Below, piece by piece: positions 1 to 4,351 of a DNA stretch of 5,549 nt. This DNA comes from JAKFXL01 sp947085765 (GTDB taxonomy: Bacteria > Pseudomonadota > Gammaproteobacteria > Tenderiales > Tenderiaceae). The translations under genes and the position numbers were made by a program. The notes under the pieces were generated by a model. It was not told the origin of the DNA, did no database searches, and saw nothing but the letters and a program-made list of their open reading frames with translations. Within the stretch, counting starts at the first letter, position 1. Every line of letters begins with the position of its first letter. The DNA is taken from contig CAMTXZ010000188.1 in NCBI GenBank assembly GCA_947085765.1, positions 1-5,549 of the forward strand. Reading direction: 5' to 3'.

Positions 1-123
1 CTCTGCCTTCATTGCTATAGCAAAAGGGGTTATCGTGTCATCACGCACCTGGCGATTATCATCAGTCATTGTTTCTTGGTAAACTCGCCTAGCACCTTCT
101 AAAACTTGTTTGCTTAAATACAT
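1..123 (-). CDS. Hypothetical protein, N-terminal part (cut by window edge)
   Basis: An open frame of 41 codons starts with ATG at 123 and runs off the left edge of the window, so only the N-terminus is visible (MYLSKQVLEGARRVY...). A GGAAG Shine-Dalgarno sequence lies 7 bases before the ATG, which supports the start. The visible part is mostly charged and probably helical, with no signal peptide or membrane segment. I do not recognise the family. It is the most downstream visible gene of the minus-strand cluster, 26 bases after the stop of the 150-344 gene, and probably shares its transcript. A small dyad (135-149) fills the gap between the two genes. Confidence 0.55.
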   Translation of the reverse strand, partial: MYLSKQVLEGARRVYQETMTDDNRQVRDDTITPFAIAMKAE

Positions 124-134
124 AGTTCAGCTTC

Positions 135-149
135 CAATATTTTATATTG
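135..149. repeat. AT-rich perfect inverted repeat between two small genes
   Basis: CAATAT, a 3-base spacer TTT, then ATATTG form perfect 6-base arms. The element occupies most of the 26-base gap between two minus-strand genes. It could be a weak hairpin in the mRNA or an AT-rich protein site. The stem is all A/U apart from one pair, so it is unlikely to terminate transcription. Confidence 0.35.
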
Positions 150-344
150 TCATATTTTACGAATAGATCCCGTTCGATTATCCATAATTAACCTACTATC
201 AGTTATGGCAGATTTAATAGCATCTACAACCTCAGAAACATCCTCGCCAGACCGCCTTTCCAGCTCTTTCTGTAGCGACTTGGATTGCACTGCCTCACTA
301 TCTAGCGCGTCAAAGGCTTCTATTACTTGATCTGTGGTAATCAT
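150..344 (-). CDS. Small hypothetical protein, possible winged-helix fold
   Basis: This gene encodes 64 residues starting MITTDQVIEAF. The ATG at 344 is preferred over the one at 356 because GAGG lies 4 bases before it and because it overlaps the stop of the upstream gene as ATGA (341-344), a usual sign of translational coupling. The sequence suggests three helices (about 4-14, 22-30 and 34-49), then a short hairpin-like end (LIMDNRTGSIRKI, 52-64). That pattern is compatible with a small winged-helix protein, but this is inference from the pattern only. I know no named family for it. It could be a regulator or a partner of the Cys-containing protein encoded just upstream. Confidence 0.6.
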   Translation of the reverse strand: MITTDQVIEAFDALDSEAVQSKSLQKELERRSGEDVSEVVDAIKSAITDSRLIMDNRTGSIRKI

Positions 345-556
345 AATGCCTCGCATGAATCAATTGCGCGCTCCCAGCAGTCACGACAAACGTCTCCGTC
401 AAATAAGTCTCCGGCCCGTTCTTCAGAAAATATTGATGGCGACATGACTATCTCGGTGATCGGCACTGCGCGTAAAAGCTCTTTCGTGCGTTCTTTTAAT
501 GTTTGGTTATGCACAACAATCAGCTCCAGTAGACACGGGTAAGCATAGATACTCAT
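341..556 (-). CDS. Small hypothetical protein with C-terminal CxxC motif
   Basis: An open frame of about 71 codons ends in CRDCWERAIDSCEAL. The CxxC plus a third Cys seven residues on could bind a metal, but one CxxC is not a full zinc site. The start is uncertain. A stop (TAG) lies directly before TTG 568; ATG 562 has no spacing from the GGGG; ATG 556 has GGGGA 5 bases upstream and was chosen. A much better ribosome binding site (AAAGGAGA) sits further upstream and opens a different frame (507-593), so the native N-terminus may have been lost by a frameshift. The stop overlaps the next gene's ATG as ATGA. I do not recognise the family. Confidence 0.5.
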   Translation of the reverse strand: MSIYAYPCLLELIVVHNQTLKERTKELLRAVPITEIVMSPSIFSEERAGDLFDGDVCRDCWERAIDSCEAL

Positions 557-593
557 ACTCATCCCCAACTATCAATGATGTGCTGATATCCAT
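507..593 (-). CDS. Short ORF with strong RBS, leader peptide or frameshifted N-terminus
   Basis: The ATG at 593 has AAAGGAGA just upstream, the best ribosome binding site in this part of the cluster, but its frame closes after 28 codons (MDISTSLIVGDEYEYLC...). It overlaps the start of the 341-556 frame by about 50 bases. Two readings fit. It may be a translated leader that couples ribosomes into the next frame. Alternatively it is the true N-terminus of the Cys-containing protein, separated from it by a one-base indel between about 535 and 555. The tight match of RBS and ATG argues that ribosomes do load here. I cannot decide without homologues. Confidence 0.35.
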   Translation of the reverse strand: MDISTSLIVGDEYEYLCLPVSTGADCCA

Positions 594-606
594 GGTCTCT
601 CCTTTC

Positions 607-879
607 TCACCACCAAAATGGTAGTTTGATTTTTACTTTTGCGCAGTATTGTACGATAGCGTCTTTTTCTGACCTGCCGTACCCCATACGCTCAAATGAA
701 TATTCATAGCCAAAATCATGAGGGCTTTCGATTTCACTCCATGCGCTCCAGGGTAAACCATCATCACTGAAACCGCTGTTATGGGTAAAAATATCATTTT
801 CCGCTTTCCAATCATCCAGCGTTGCCAGCTGCTGGCCAATACCCGGTATCTCTAGCTGAATTGCCGCTTTTTTGCCCAT
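607..879 (-). CDS. Hypothetical 90-aa protein with aromatic C-terminus (PFWW)
   Basis: The gene encodes 90 residues starting MGKKAAIQLEIPG. It begins 2 bases after the TAG stop of the 882-1205 gene, with only a poor Shine-Dalgarno sequence (CTGGT), so translation is probably coupled to that gene. The protein is rich in Trp, Tyr, Phe and acidic residues (DGLPWSAWSEIESPHDFGYEYSF) and ends in LPFWW. This resembles small phage and island proteins that handle or mimic other macromolecules, but I cannot place it in a named family. No Cys pair, signal peptide or membrane helix is visible. The order inside the cluster suggests it works with its upstream neighbour. Confidence 0.6.
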   Translation of the reverse strand: MGKKAAIQLEIPGIGQQLATLDDWKAENDIFTHNSGFSDDGLPWSAWSEIESPHDFGYEYSFERMGYGRSEKDAIVQYCAKVKIKLPFWW

Positions 880-881
880 GA

Positions 882-1205
882 CTATACCAGTGACGCTTGT
901 AATTGAGCGATTACATAGTCAACGTCAATATCAGGATTGTTGATAATGTGGTCTATCAGATCCGCTACCGAATAGCATGACAGTATTTCATCATGATCAA
1001 GTGCCATAACAATATTCTTGATACCAAAAGCCCGAGCTATTGCCGCGTCACTACACCCGCCTGACGACACCTCACCTGATATGACTACCTCAACCGCTGC
1101 ACTTGGGTGGTAGAATTTCACCGCCCCCACATCCAGAATGCCCTTGAGTGAAAACGAAAAACTGGTGTCGGGTTTTACATCACCGTAGGGGGCCGCCTCT
1201 TCCAT
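882..1205 (-). CDS. Hypothetical acidic 107-aa protein
   Basis: The ATG at 1205 is preferred to ATG 1211 because AAGGA lies 7 bases before it, while it abuts the other. The protein has 107 residues. The first half (about 10-50) looks beta-rich (SFSFSLKGILDVGAVKFY, then VEVVISGEVSSGG). The second half looks helical and acidic (ALDHDEILSCYSVADLIDHI, then DIDVDYVIAQL). The helical end superficially recalls an acyl-carrier or docking helix bundle, but there is no convincing Ser attachment motif and I do not propose that role. The gene follows a 153-base gap holding a large dyad and probably starts a transcription or translation unit with the 607-879 gene. Confidence 0.6.
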   Translation of the reverse strand: MEEAAPYGDVKPDTSFSFSLKGILDVGAVKFYHPSAAVEVVISGEVSSGGCSDAAIARAFGIKNIVMALDHDEILSCYSVADLIDHIINNPDIDVDYVIAQLQASLV

Positions 1206-1249
1206 TATCATTTCCTTATTTAGTGTTGATCAGTTGCCCATTACCCGGC

Positions 1250-1323
1250 TTGACCACATACCCACAATCTCATTCGTTGGCCCTTTTTTGGGGGCCACTT
1301 CTGTCATGTGGATATGTGGACAA
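1250..1323. repeat. Nested inverted repeat with DnaA-box-like arms
   Basis: The left arm TTGACCACATACCCACA (1250-1266) and the reverse complement of 1307-1323, TTGTCCACATATCCACA, match at 15 of 17 positions. Inside lies a second perfect dyad, TGGCCC (1278-1283) and GGGCCA (1292-1297), with an 8-base loop containing six T. The two dyad centres are 1 base apart, so the 74 bases could form one cruciform or RNA hairpin. The right arm carries TTGTCCACA and ATATCCACA, each close to the DnaA box TTATCCACA. There is no T-run after either stem, so it is not a standard terminator. It fills most of the gap between the minus-strand genes at 882-1205 and 1359-1655. Confidence 0.55.
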
Positions 1324-1358
1324 CCTCACTCAATGACGTTTCATATAGGACTTATTGC

Positions 1359-1655
1359 TCATGATAATGAACTCTGTTTGTGTTCGTCGTGTTCGTCGTG
1401 TTGGCAAAGGAGGCTAGATACCCGTACCAATTTGGCCTCTCCTACCTTCCGCGACACGCTCAGCAATGTGTCATGAAGACAGACCAACTGTTGTTCAATT
1501 TTCTTTGTCTCACACCCTGCTCTCAAGTCTTTAAGCAACCCCTCTGTAAACATGGGCAGATGTTCCGCGACATTGAGCACCTGTTGCGTGGCATCGAGTT
1601 GAGCGGCTAACTCTTGCGCCATATAATCCGTATCACTATGATGGCAATCAGCCAT
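1359..1655 (-). CDS. Hypothetical helical 98-aa protein with HDEHDEH tail
   Basis: The ATG at 1655 has a textbook AGGAGG 5 bases upstream. The 98 residues (MADCHHSDTDYMAQELAAQ...) look almost fully helical between about 10 and 84, with spaced Leu and Val that could pack as a helical hairpin (AQELAAQLDATQQVLNVAEHLP, and separately IEQQLVCLHDTLLSV). The tail has an HDE tripeptide twice in tandem plus a further His, coded by two exact copies of a 9-base unit (1381-1398), so it probably arose by slippage. Four Cys are scattered and there are three His near the N-terminus. I do not recognise the family. It lies 79 bases after the Uma2-like gene and may be cotranscribed with it. Confidence 0.6.
   Translation of the reverse strand: MADCHHSDTDYMAQELAAQLDATQQVLNVAEHLPMFTEGLLKDLRAGCETKKIEQQLVCLHDTLLSVSRKVGEAKLVRVSSLLCQHDEHDEHKQSSLS
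1381..1398. repeat. Two tandem copies of a 9-bp unit
   Basis: TGTTCGTCG occurs twice in a row and is followed by TGTTGG, a partial third copy. On the minus strand this codes for the HDE-HDE-H tail of the 98-aa protein, so copy number changes would keep the reading frame. Confidence 0.75.
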
Positions 1656-1685
1656 GGCATCCTCCTTCTTAGGGTGCGGTGGTTA

Positions 1686-1719
1686 GGGCGGGTTCGGTGT
1701 GACAGCACCGGCTCCGCCC
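1686..1719. repeat. Two-tier hairpin downstream of the Uma2-like gene
   Basis: The parts in order are GGGCGG, gtt, CGGTG, six-base loop, CACCG, gct, CCGCCC. The outer arms (1686-1691 and 1714-1719) and inner arms (1695-1699 and 1706-1710) are perfect, separated by a symmetric 3-by-3 internal loop. The outer stem is entirely G/C and the inner nearly so. It lies 16 bases after the Uma2-like stop on the minus strand. No U-run follows in that direction, so it may block 3' exonucleases or weaken readthrough rather than terminate on its own. Confidence 0.6.
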
Positions 1720-1734
1720 GCTCAGCTTCTCAAA

Positions 1735-2313
1735 TCAATCTTTAAATATCCTGCCCGCAACATCCGCATAAATGTCTTTTATGGAGATCGACATCCCTAT
1801 GGATGACAATTCAACTATATCTCCGTCCTGGTATTGCGTCAGTATTGCCTGTCCATCAGACATCTCGTAGCGATGTACTTCTACTCGATCCTGCGCGATG
1901 GTGAAGTATTCAACCAAGGAAGCAATGCTGCTATATGCCGCCAGTTTTTCCAGCTTGTCCCTGGTCTCGGTTGAAGGTGAAAGGACTTCTATAATCAGCG
2001 TTGGGTTTTCTTCGTAATATTCACTGCGCGGCTGGCTATCACATGAAACCATGACATCTGGATAGTAAAATATGTCGCTCCCTTTTGTCTGAATGCGTAC
2101 TTTCATATCCGACATATAGGCACGGCATGGTGTGCCTTTCAGGTGTTGTTTTATCGCAGAGGCCAGAGACAATGAAATCAAGTTATGTGTGCGACTTGCA
2201 CCGACCATCGCCACCACATACCCATTATCGTACTCATGCTTTACATCGGAGCGATTTTCTCCATCCAGATATTCTTCTGGCGTTACCGTAATTTTTATGG
2301 GTGCTAATGCCAT
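1735..2313 (-). CDS. Uma2 family (DUF820) PD-(D/E)XK nuclease-like protein
   Basis: The 192 residues match the Uma2/DUF820 family over their full normal length. Landmarks in order are: EYL (14-16); the KHEYDNGYVVAMVGAS block (25-40) with Glu27; the helix RTHNLISLSLASAI; C63 and Y66; the PD pair at 85-86 in YYPDVMVSC; the conserved IIEVLSPST (107-115) with Glu109; and DKLEKLAAY (119-127). Family knowledge places a PD-(D/E)XK-like active site here, with Asp86 and Glu109 as acidic ligands and a downstream Lys. The real substrates of Uma2 proteins are poorly known; they are common in mobile and highly amplified gene sets. All expected residues are present, so it looks intact. The Shine-Dalgarno sequence (AGAGG) is 11 bases from the ATG, which is long. 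Confidence 0.9.
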   Translation of the reverse strand: MALAPIKITVTPEEYLDGENRSDVKHEYDNGYVVAMVGASRTHNLISLSLASAIKQHLKGTPCRAYMSDMKVRIQTKGSDIFYYPDVMVSCDSQPRSEYYEENPTLIIEVLSPSTETRDKLEKLAAYSSIASLVEYFTIAQDRVEVHRYEMSDGQAILTQYQDGDIVELSSIGMSISIKDIYADVAGRIFKD

Positions 2314-2334
2314 AGTCTATTAAACCTCTATCAT

Positions 2335-2385
2335 TTACCGGCCAGTGATAGCCACTTTGTCCTTATCGAGTATTCCAGTCGCCAT
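2335..2385 (-). CDS. 16-codon micro-ORF between recombinase-like and Uma2 genes
   Basis: An ATG at 2385 opens MATGILDKDKVAITGR, then TAA. GAGGA lies about 9 bases upstream. It sits in the 88-base gap between the recombinase-like stop and the Uma2 ATG. It starts with the same three residues (MAT) as the recombinase-like protein and could be a decayed gene start, a leader peptide or chance. No hairpin or attenuator pattern was seen around it. Confidence 0.2.
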   Translation of the reverse strand: MATGILDKDKVAITGR

Positions 2386-2401
2386 AACGTCCAATCCTCG
2401 A

Positions 2402-3067
2402 TCAGAAGGGATTTTTAACCCTAGAGTATAAGGTACGAAACACCTCATCCAATTCCGCCTCTTGTGGCCTTACCTTGCGCTCCAGAGTGCGTTTCTGCTT
2501 GATCCCTGTTACTGCCATTAGATCTTTCCAGCCGCATCCATTTTCGTAAAGACCTCTCACAAAACTATCGCGGAAACTCGAAGGGGTTGCACCATGCAAA
2601 TCAGTTTTTTCGATCAACTTCTTCAACTGCTCATTCATTGCGCGTGGCTGATAATCATCAGAACCCTTCTTACGCGGTGAGAGTTTGTACCCTTCTCCAC
2701 GATCATTAATGAAGAACTTTGCATCAGGACTCAACCCGCGATATGCAGACAGGTTAGATGTACCCATGCTGCTTGCAATTCTCCATTCAATATACCCGTC
2801 AAAGAAGGGTAAGACATGATCCTCCGTATGACACTCACGTTGCTCTCCATTGAACGCAACGTGAGCTGGTAAAACCCAGATCCTATACAACTCCCCGTTC
2901 TCCGCTACCACGTCTTTAACTGAGAGCATGGACAGCTCATAGGGTGTTAACCCCCAATACGCCGCGCCCATGATCAGAGCTGCATTTCTGCGCCCGAAAG
3001 GCGGGGCTGCATTGTTATCAATGAGCTTTTGAATATCGCTTTCTGTAAATAATCGTTCTGTTGCCAT
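2402..3067 (-). CDS. Tyrosine recombinase-fold protein, probably catalytically inactive
   Basis: The 221 residues read like the catalytic domain of a phage-integrase-type tyrosine recombinase without the usual N-terminal arm- and core-binding domains. Residues 24-52 (GRRNAALIMGAAYWGLTPYELSMLSVKDV) align with box I, where families have GLR..E...L...D. Here the catalytic Arg is Thr41, while Glu44 and the Leu pattern remain. Box II is PSSFRDSF (162-169): Arg166 is kept but HxxR(H) has Ser163 and Asp167. The later GH/GW is Gly188-Ile189. No Tyr occurs where the nucleophile should lie (about 197-199); Tyr214 is 15-17 residues further on. I infer a DNA-binding protein, possibly a regulator or a recombination accessory factor, rather than an active integrase. 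The leader is short and the Shine-Dalgarno sequence weak. Confidence 0.7.
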   Translation of the reverse strand: MATERLFTESDIQKLIDNNAAPPFGRRNAALIMGAAYWGLTPYELSMLSVKDVVAENGELYRIWVLPAHVAFNGEQRECHTEDHVLPFFDGYIEWRIASSMGTSNLSAYRGLSPDAKFFINDRGEGYKLSPRKKGSDDYQPRAMNEQLKKLIEKTDLHGATPSSFRDSFVRGLYENGCGWKDLMAVTGIKQKRTLERKVRPQEAELDEVFRTLYSRVKNPF

Positions 3068-3082
3068 CTGGACCGCTTTCGT

Positions 3083-3118
3083 TTGTCACAAAACGACATT
3101 ATAAGCGCTATGTGACAA
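3083..3118. promoter_or_regulatory. Operator dyad TTGTCACA / TGTGACAA around the -10
   Basis: TTGTCACA (3083-3090) and TGTGACAA (3111-3118) are perfect 8-base inverted arms, 20 bases apart. One covers the predicted transcription start of the recombinase-like gene and the other the spacer of its promoter. Further TGTGACA-type boxes lie at 3165-3171 and, weaker, at 3141-3145 and 3173-3177. The layout fits repression of the minus-strand operon by a dimeric protein, possibly the product of the gene itself. Confidence 0.5.
3098..3103 (-). promoter_or_regulatory. -10 box for the recombinase-like gene
   Basis: On the minus strand TATAAT occurs 30 bases before the ATG. The matching -35 position (3121-3126) reads AGCTAA, a poor hexamer, and there is no extended -10, so the promoter may need an activator or be weak. 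It lies exactly between the two arms of the TTGTCACA/TGTGACAA dyad. Confidence 0.5.
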
Positions 3119-3140
3119 TATTAGCTCTACCTGCGCAACG

Positions 3141-3171
3141 TGTCAACGCGCAAATGGCGCGATATGTGACA
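3141..3171. repeat. Nested dyad TGTCA-CGCGC / GCGCG-TGACA
   Basis: The inner arms CGCGC (3147-3151) and GCGCG (3157-3161) enclose AAATG. The outer arms TGTCA (3141-3145) and TGACA (3167-3171) are almost centred on the same point. It lies upstream of both divergent promoters and shares the TGTGACA half-site with the dyad at 3083-3118. Confidence 0.4.
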
Positions 3172-3257
3172 TTGTGAGAGGTGAATTATTGGAAATGTGC
3201 CCTCTGCAATCTTTAGGGACGCGGGTTCATTGGAAGATCGTGCCGGGCCAGCTATTT

Positions 3258-3274
3258 ACATTACTGAGTAATGT
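3258..3274. promoter_or_regulatory. Palindromic operator copy 1
   Basis: ACATTACT, G, AGTAATGT is a perfect palindrome with 8-base arms. It lies inside a 22-base stretch (3253-3274) that recurs exactly at 3305-3326. It ends 5 bases before the -35 hexamer of the MatP-like gene's promoter. The flanking bases lose the outer symmetry that copy 2 has, so it may be the weaker site. Confidence 0.75.
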
Positions 3275-3279
3275 TTATG

Positions 3280-3308
3280 TTGACACCCCAGCCCGGTGGC
3301 TCTATATT
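3280..3308 (+). promoter_or_regulatory. Sigma70 promoter of the MatP-like gene
   Basis: TTGACA (3280-3285, a perfect -35) and TATATT (3303-3308) are separated by exactly 17 bases. Transcription would start near 3315, giving a leader of about 30 bases to the ATG at 3346. The -10 overlaps operator copy 2, so binding there would exclude RNA polymerase. Confidence 0.8.
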
Positions 3309-3330
3309 TACATTACTGAGTAATGTAAAT
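3306..3330. promoter_or_regulatory. Palindromic operator copy 2 (25 bp, perfect)
   Basis: The 12-base arm ATTTACATTACT (3306-3317), a central G at 3318 and the exact reverse complement (3319-3330) form a perfect 25-bp palindrome. It covers the end of the -10 and the predicted start site. Copy 1 lies 52 bp upstream, close to five helical turns, so both sites face the same side of the DNA. The obvious ligand is the ribbon-helix-helix protein encoded next, by autorepression, but this is inference. Confidence 0.8.
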
Positions 3331-3345
3331 GACTGGAGCAACCCC

Positions 3346-3729
3346 ATGGCGGGCCGTACACCCTACACCCTCACCCCAGCGGACTACGCCAATGCCCGCC
3401 GTTACCTCGATAACGCGATGCAGCGCGGCGCTCTCAGCACGTCAGAGGGCTATATCGCCTACCGGCAGGCATATAACGCCGAGGCGCTGCAAGCGTGGTG
3501 TGATGACTACCTGCCAGCGGCGACCTGGCCCAAGCTCAAGAACGCGCTCCTGGCGGCGCGCAAGCGCTCACGGGATTACGGTAAGGTGACGCAGAAGCGG
3601 GGCATCGACCTTGATCACCTGGCGCACCTGCGACTGACGGCGCTGGCGGACGAGACCGGCCAAACGCTCAGTGAGACGATCCTGATGCTCGAAGAGACCT
3701 ACTGGCGGGCGCGGGACAAGGGGTTTTGA
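3346..3729 (+). CDS. MatP-like ribbon-helix-helix DNA-binding protein
   Basis: The 127 residues start at ATG 3346, with GGAG 7 bases upstream. An in-frame ATG at 3271 lies upstream of the predicted start site and is rejected. Residues 1-55 are unrecognised. Residues 60-80 (WPKLKNALLAARKRSRDYGK) resemble the basic helical linker of E. coli MatP, and 84-119 (KRGIDLD, HLRLTALADETG, TLSETILMLEE) resemble its ribbon-helix-helix: beta strand 86-90, helix A about 93-104, helix B about 107-121. MatP binds matS sites as a dimer and organises the chromosome terminus. This protein lacks a long coiled-coil tail, ending at 127 against about 150 residues in MatP. A plasmid- or island-borne regulator or segregation factor is more likely than true MatP. 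Paired palindromes in its promoter suggest autoregulation. Confidence 0.7.
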   Translation: MAGRTPYTLTPADYANARRYLDNAMQRGALSTSEGYIAYRQAYNAEALQAWCDDYLPAATWPKLKNALLAARKRSRDYGKVTQKRGIDLDHLAHLRLTALADETGQTLSETILMLEETYWRARDKGF

Positions 3730-3786
3730 AACCCTGATGACGGGCAGCGCCTTGAGCTTTACAGTAACGCCCTGATCTATTCAGTG

Positions 3787-3803
3787 GGCGCACCCCTTGC
3801 GCC
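3787..3803. repeat. Small GC-rich hairpin
   Basis: GGCGC, a 7-base loop ACCCCTT, then GCGCC give perfect 5-base arms in the gap after the MatP-like gene. No T-run follows. The rest of 3730-3867 shows no gene or clear signal. Confidence 0.4.
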
Positions 3804-3867
3804 TACCTGCTCTTCCCCAGCAGAAACCGCTCTCACCTGGCCTCCCCACGTTAGAAAGAAACGTCAG

Positions 3868-3900
3868 CCCCGGCCTGCCTCCCAGGGGCGGGGGGTTTTT
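3868..3900 (+). terminator. Likely Rho-independent terminator
   Basis: CCCCG, one mismatch, CC (3868-3875) can pair with the GG, mismatch, CGGGG series at 3886-3893, leaving a loop of about ten bases. Two further G precede a run of five T (3896-3900). It would end transcription from the MatP-like gene, 139 bases after its stop, and insulate the toxin-antitoxin promoter. The stem has one mismatch, so some readthrough is possible. Confidence 0.5.
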
Positions 3901-3937
3901 CGTCTGCCGTCACGAGCAGATCCGGCAGGGGCGAATG

Positions 3938-3966
3938 TTGCATTTGCAGCAATTGCGGCCTAATAT
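3938..3966 (+). promoter_or_regulatory. Sigma70 promoter of the toxin-antitoxin operon
   Basis: TTGCAT (3938-3943) and TAATAT (3961-3966) are separated by exactly 17 bases, with the start expected near 3973 and a leader of about 25 bases. The spacer holds the perfect palindrome GCAATTGC (3949-3956), a candidate operator for autorepression by the Xre antitoxin, as is usual in this family. Confidence 0.7.
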
Positions 3967-3997
3967 GTGTATATGCAGCACAATAACCGGAGGAATC

Positions 3998-4351
3998 ATG
4001 CCAACACAAGCCACTCAACTCGATGATCGTCAGGTACTGACAAAGGCACTGATAAACGCGGGGCGGATCATGGGACTGTCTCAAGCCGAACTCGGCGACG
4101 TGATCGGCATGGAGCGTAGCGTATTCAGCCGCGGGCTAAACCCTGCCAGCAAGTCTGGGGAGCTGGCGCTGCTGCTGATCCGTGCCTACCGTAGCCTGTT
4201 TGTGCTGGTCGGTGGAAAACCCGACGAGATCAAGCACTGGTTCCACACCGAAAACCGGCATACTGGCGGCGTACCGGCCGACCAGGTCAAACACGCTGCT
4301 GGTCTTGTCCGCGTGGTGGAGTACCTGGATGCCATGCGGGGACGGGCATGA
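3998..4351 (+). CDS. Xre/MbcA/ParS-type antitoxin (DUF2384)
   Basis: The 117 residues start at ATG 3998 with a strong GGAGG 4 bases upstream. A longer in-frame start at 3797 would cross the terminator and promoter and is rejected. Residues 10-48 form an Xre-like helix-turn-helix (ALINAGRIMGLSQAELGDVIGMERSVFSR), and about 57-117 match the toxin-binding DUF2384 domain (LLLIRAYRSLFVLVGG, then WFHTENRHTGGVPADQV, ending VVEYLDAMRGRA). Known members bind their RES toxin directly, blocking its NAD pocket, and repress their own promoter. The gene overlaps the toxin start as ATGA (4348-4351), so antitoxin and toxin are co-translated. Confidence 0.92.
   Translation: MPTQATQLDDRQVLTKALINAGRIMGLSQAELGDVIGMERSVFSRGLNPASKSGELALLLIRAYRSLFVLVGGKPDEIKHWFHTENRHTGGVPADQVKHAAGLVRVVEYLDAMRGRA

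Noticed and set aside
1278..1297. Rho-independent terminator at TGGCCC/GGGCCA
   Set aside because: The T-run lies in the loop, not after the stem, on either strand.
1148..1336. Plus-strand frames opposite the small minus-strand genes
   Set aside because: These are antisense shadows with no ribosome binding site and low-complexity Pro/Leu-rich products. The minus frames have matching Shine-Dalgarno signals and gene overlaps.
3271..3345. Upstream ATG 3271 for the MatP-like gene
   Set aside because: It precedes the predicted transcription start and would put the promoter and operator copy 2 inside the coding region. GGAG before ATG 3346 is better.
3721..3734. Hairpin GGGTTT/AAACCC at the MatP-like stop codon
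   Set aside because: The loop is only 2 bases (4 with a shorter stem) and no T-run follows, so it is unlikely to terminate transcription.
3797..3997. N-terminal extension of the antitoxin frame upstream of ATG 3998
   Set aside because: It would run through the terminator and the TTGCAT/TAATAT promoter, has no good ribosome binding site and gives a Pro/Gly-rich low-quality sequence. ATG 3998 has GGAGG.
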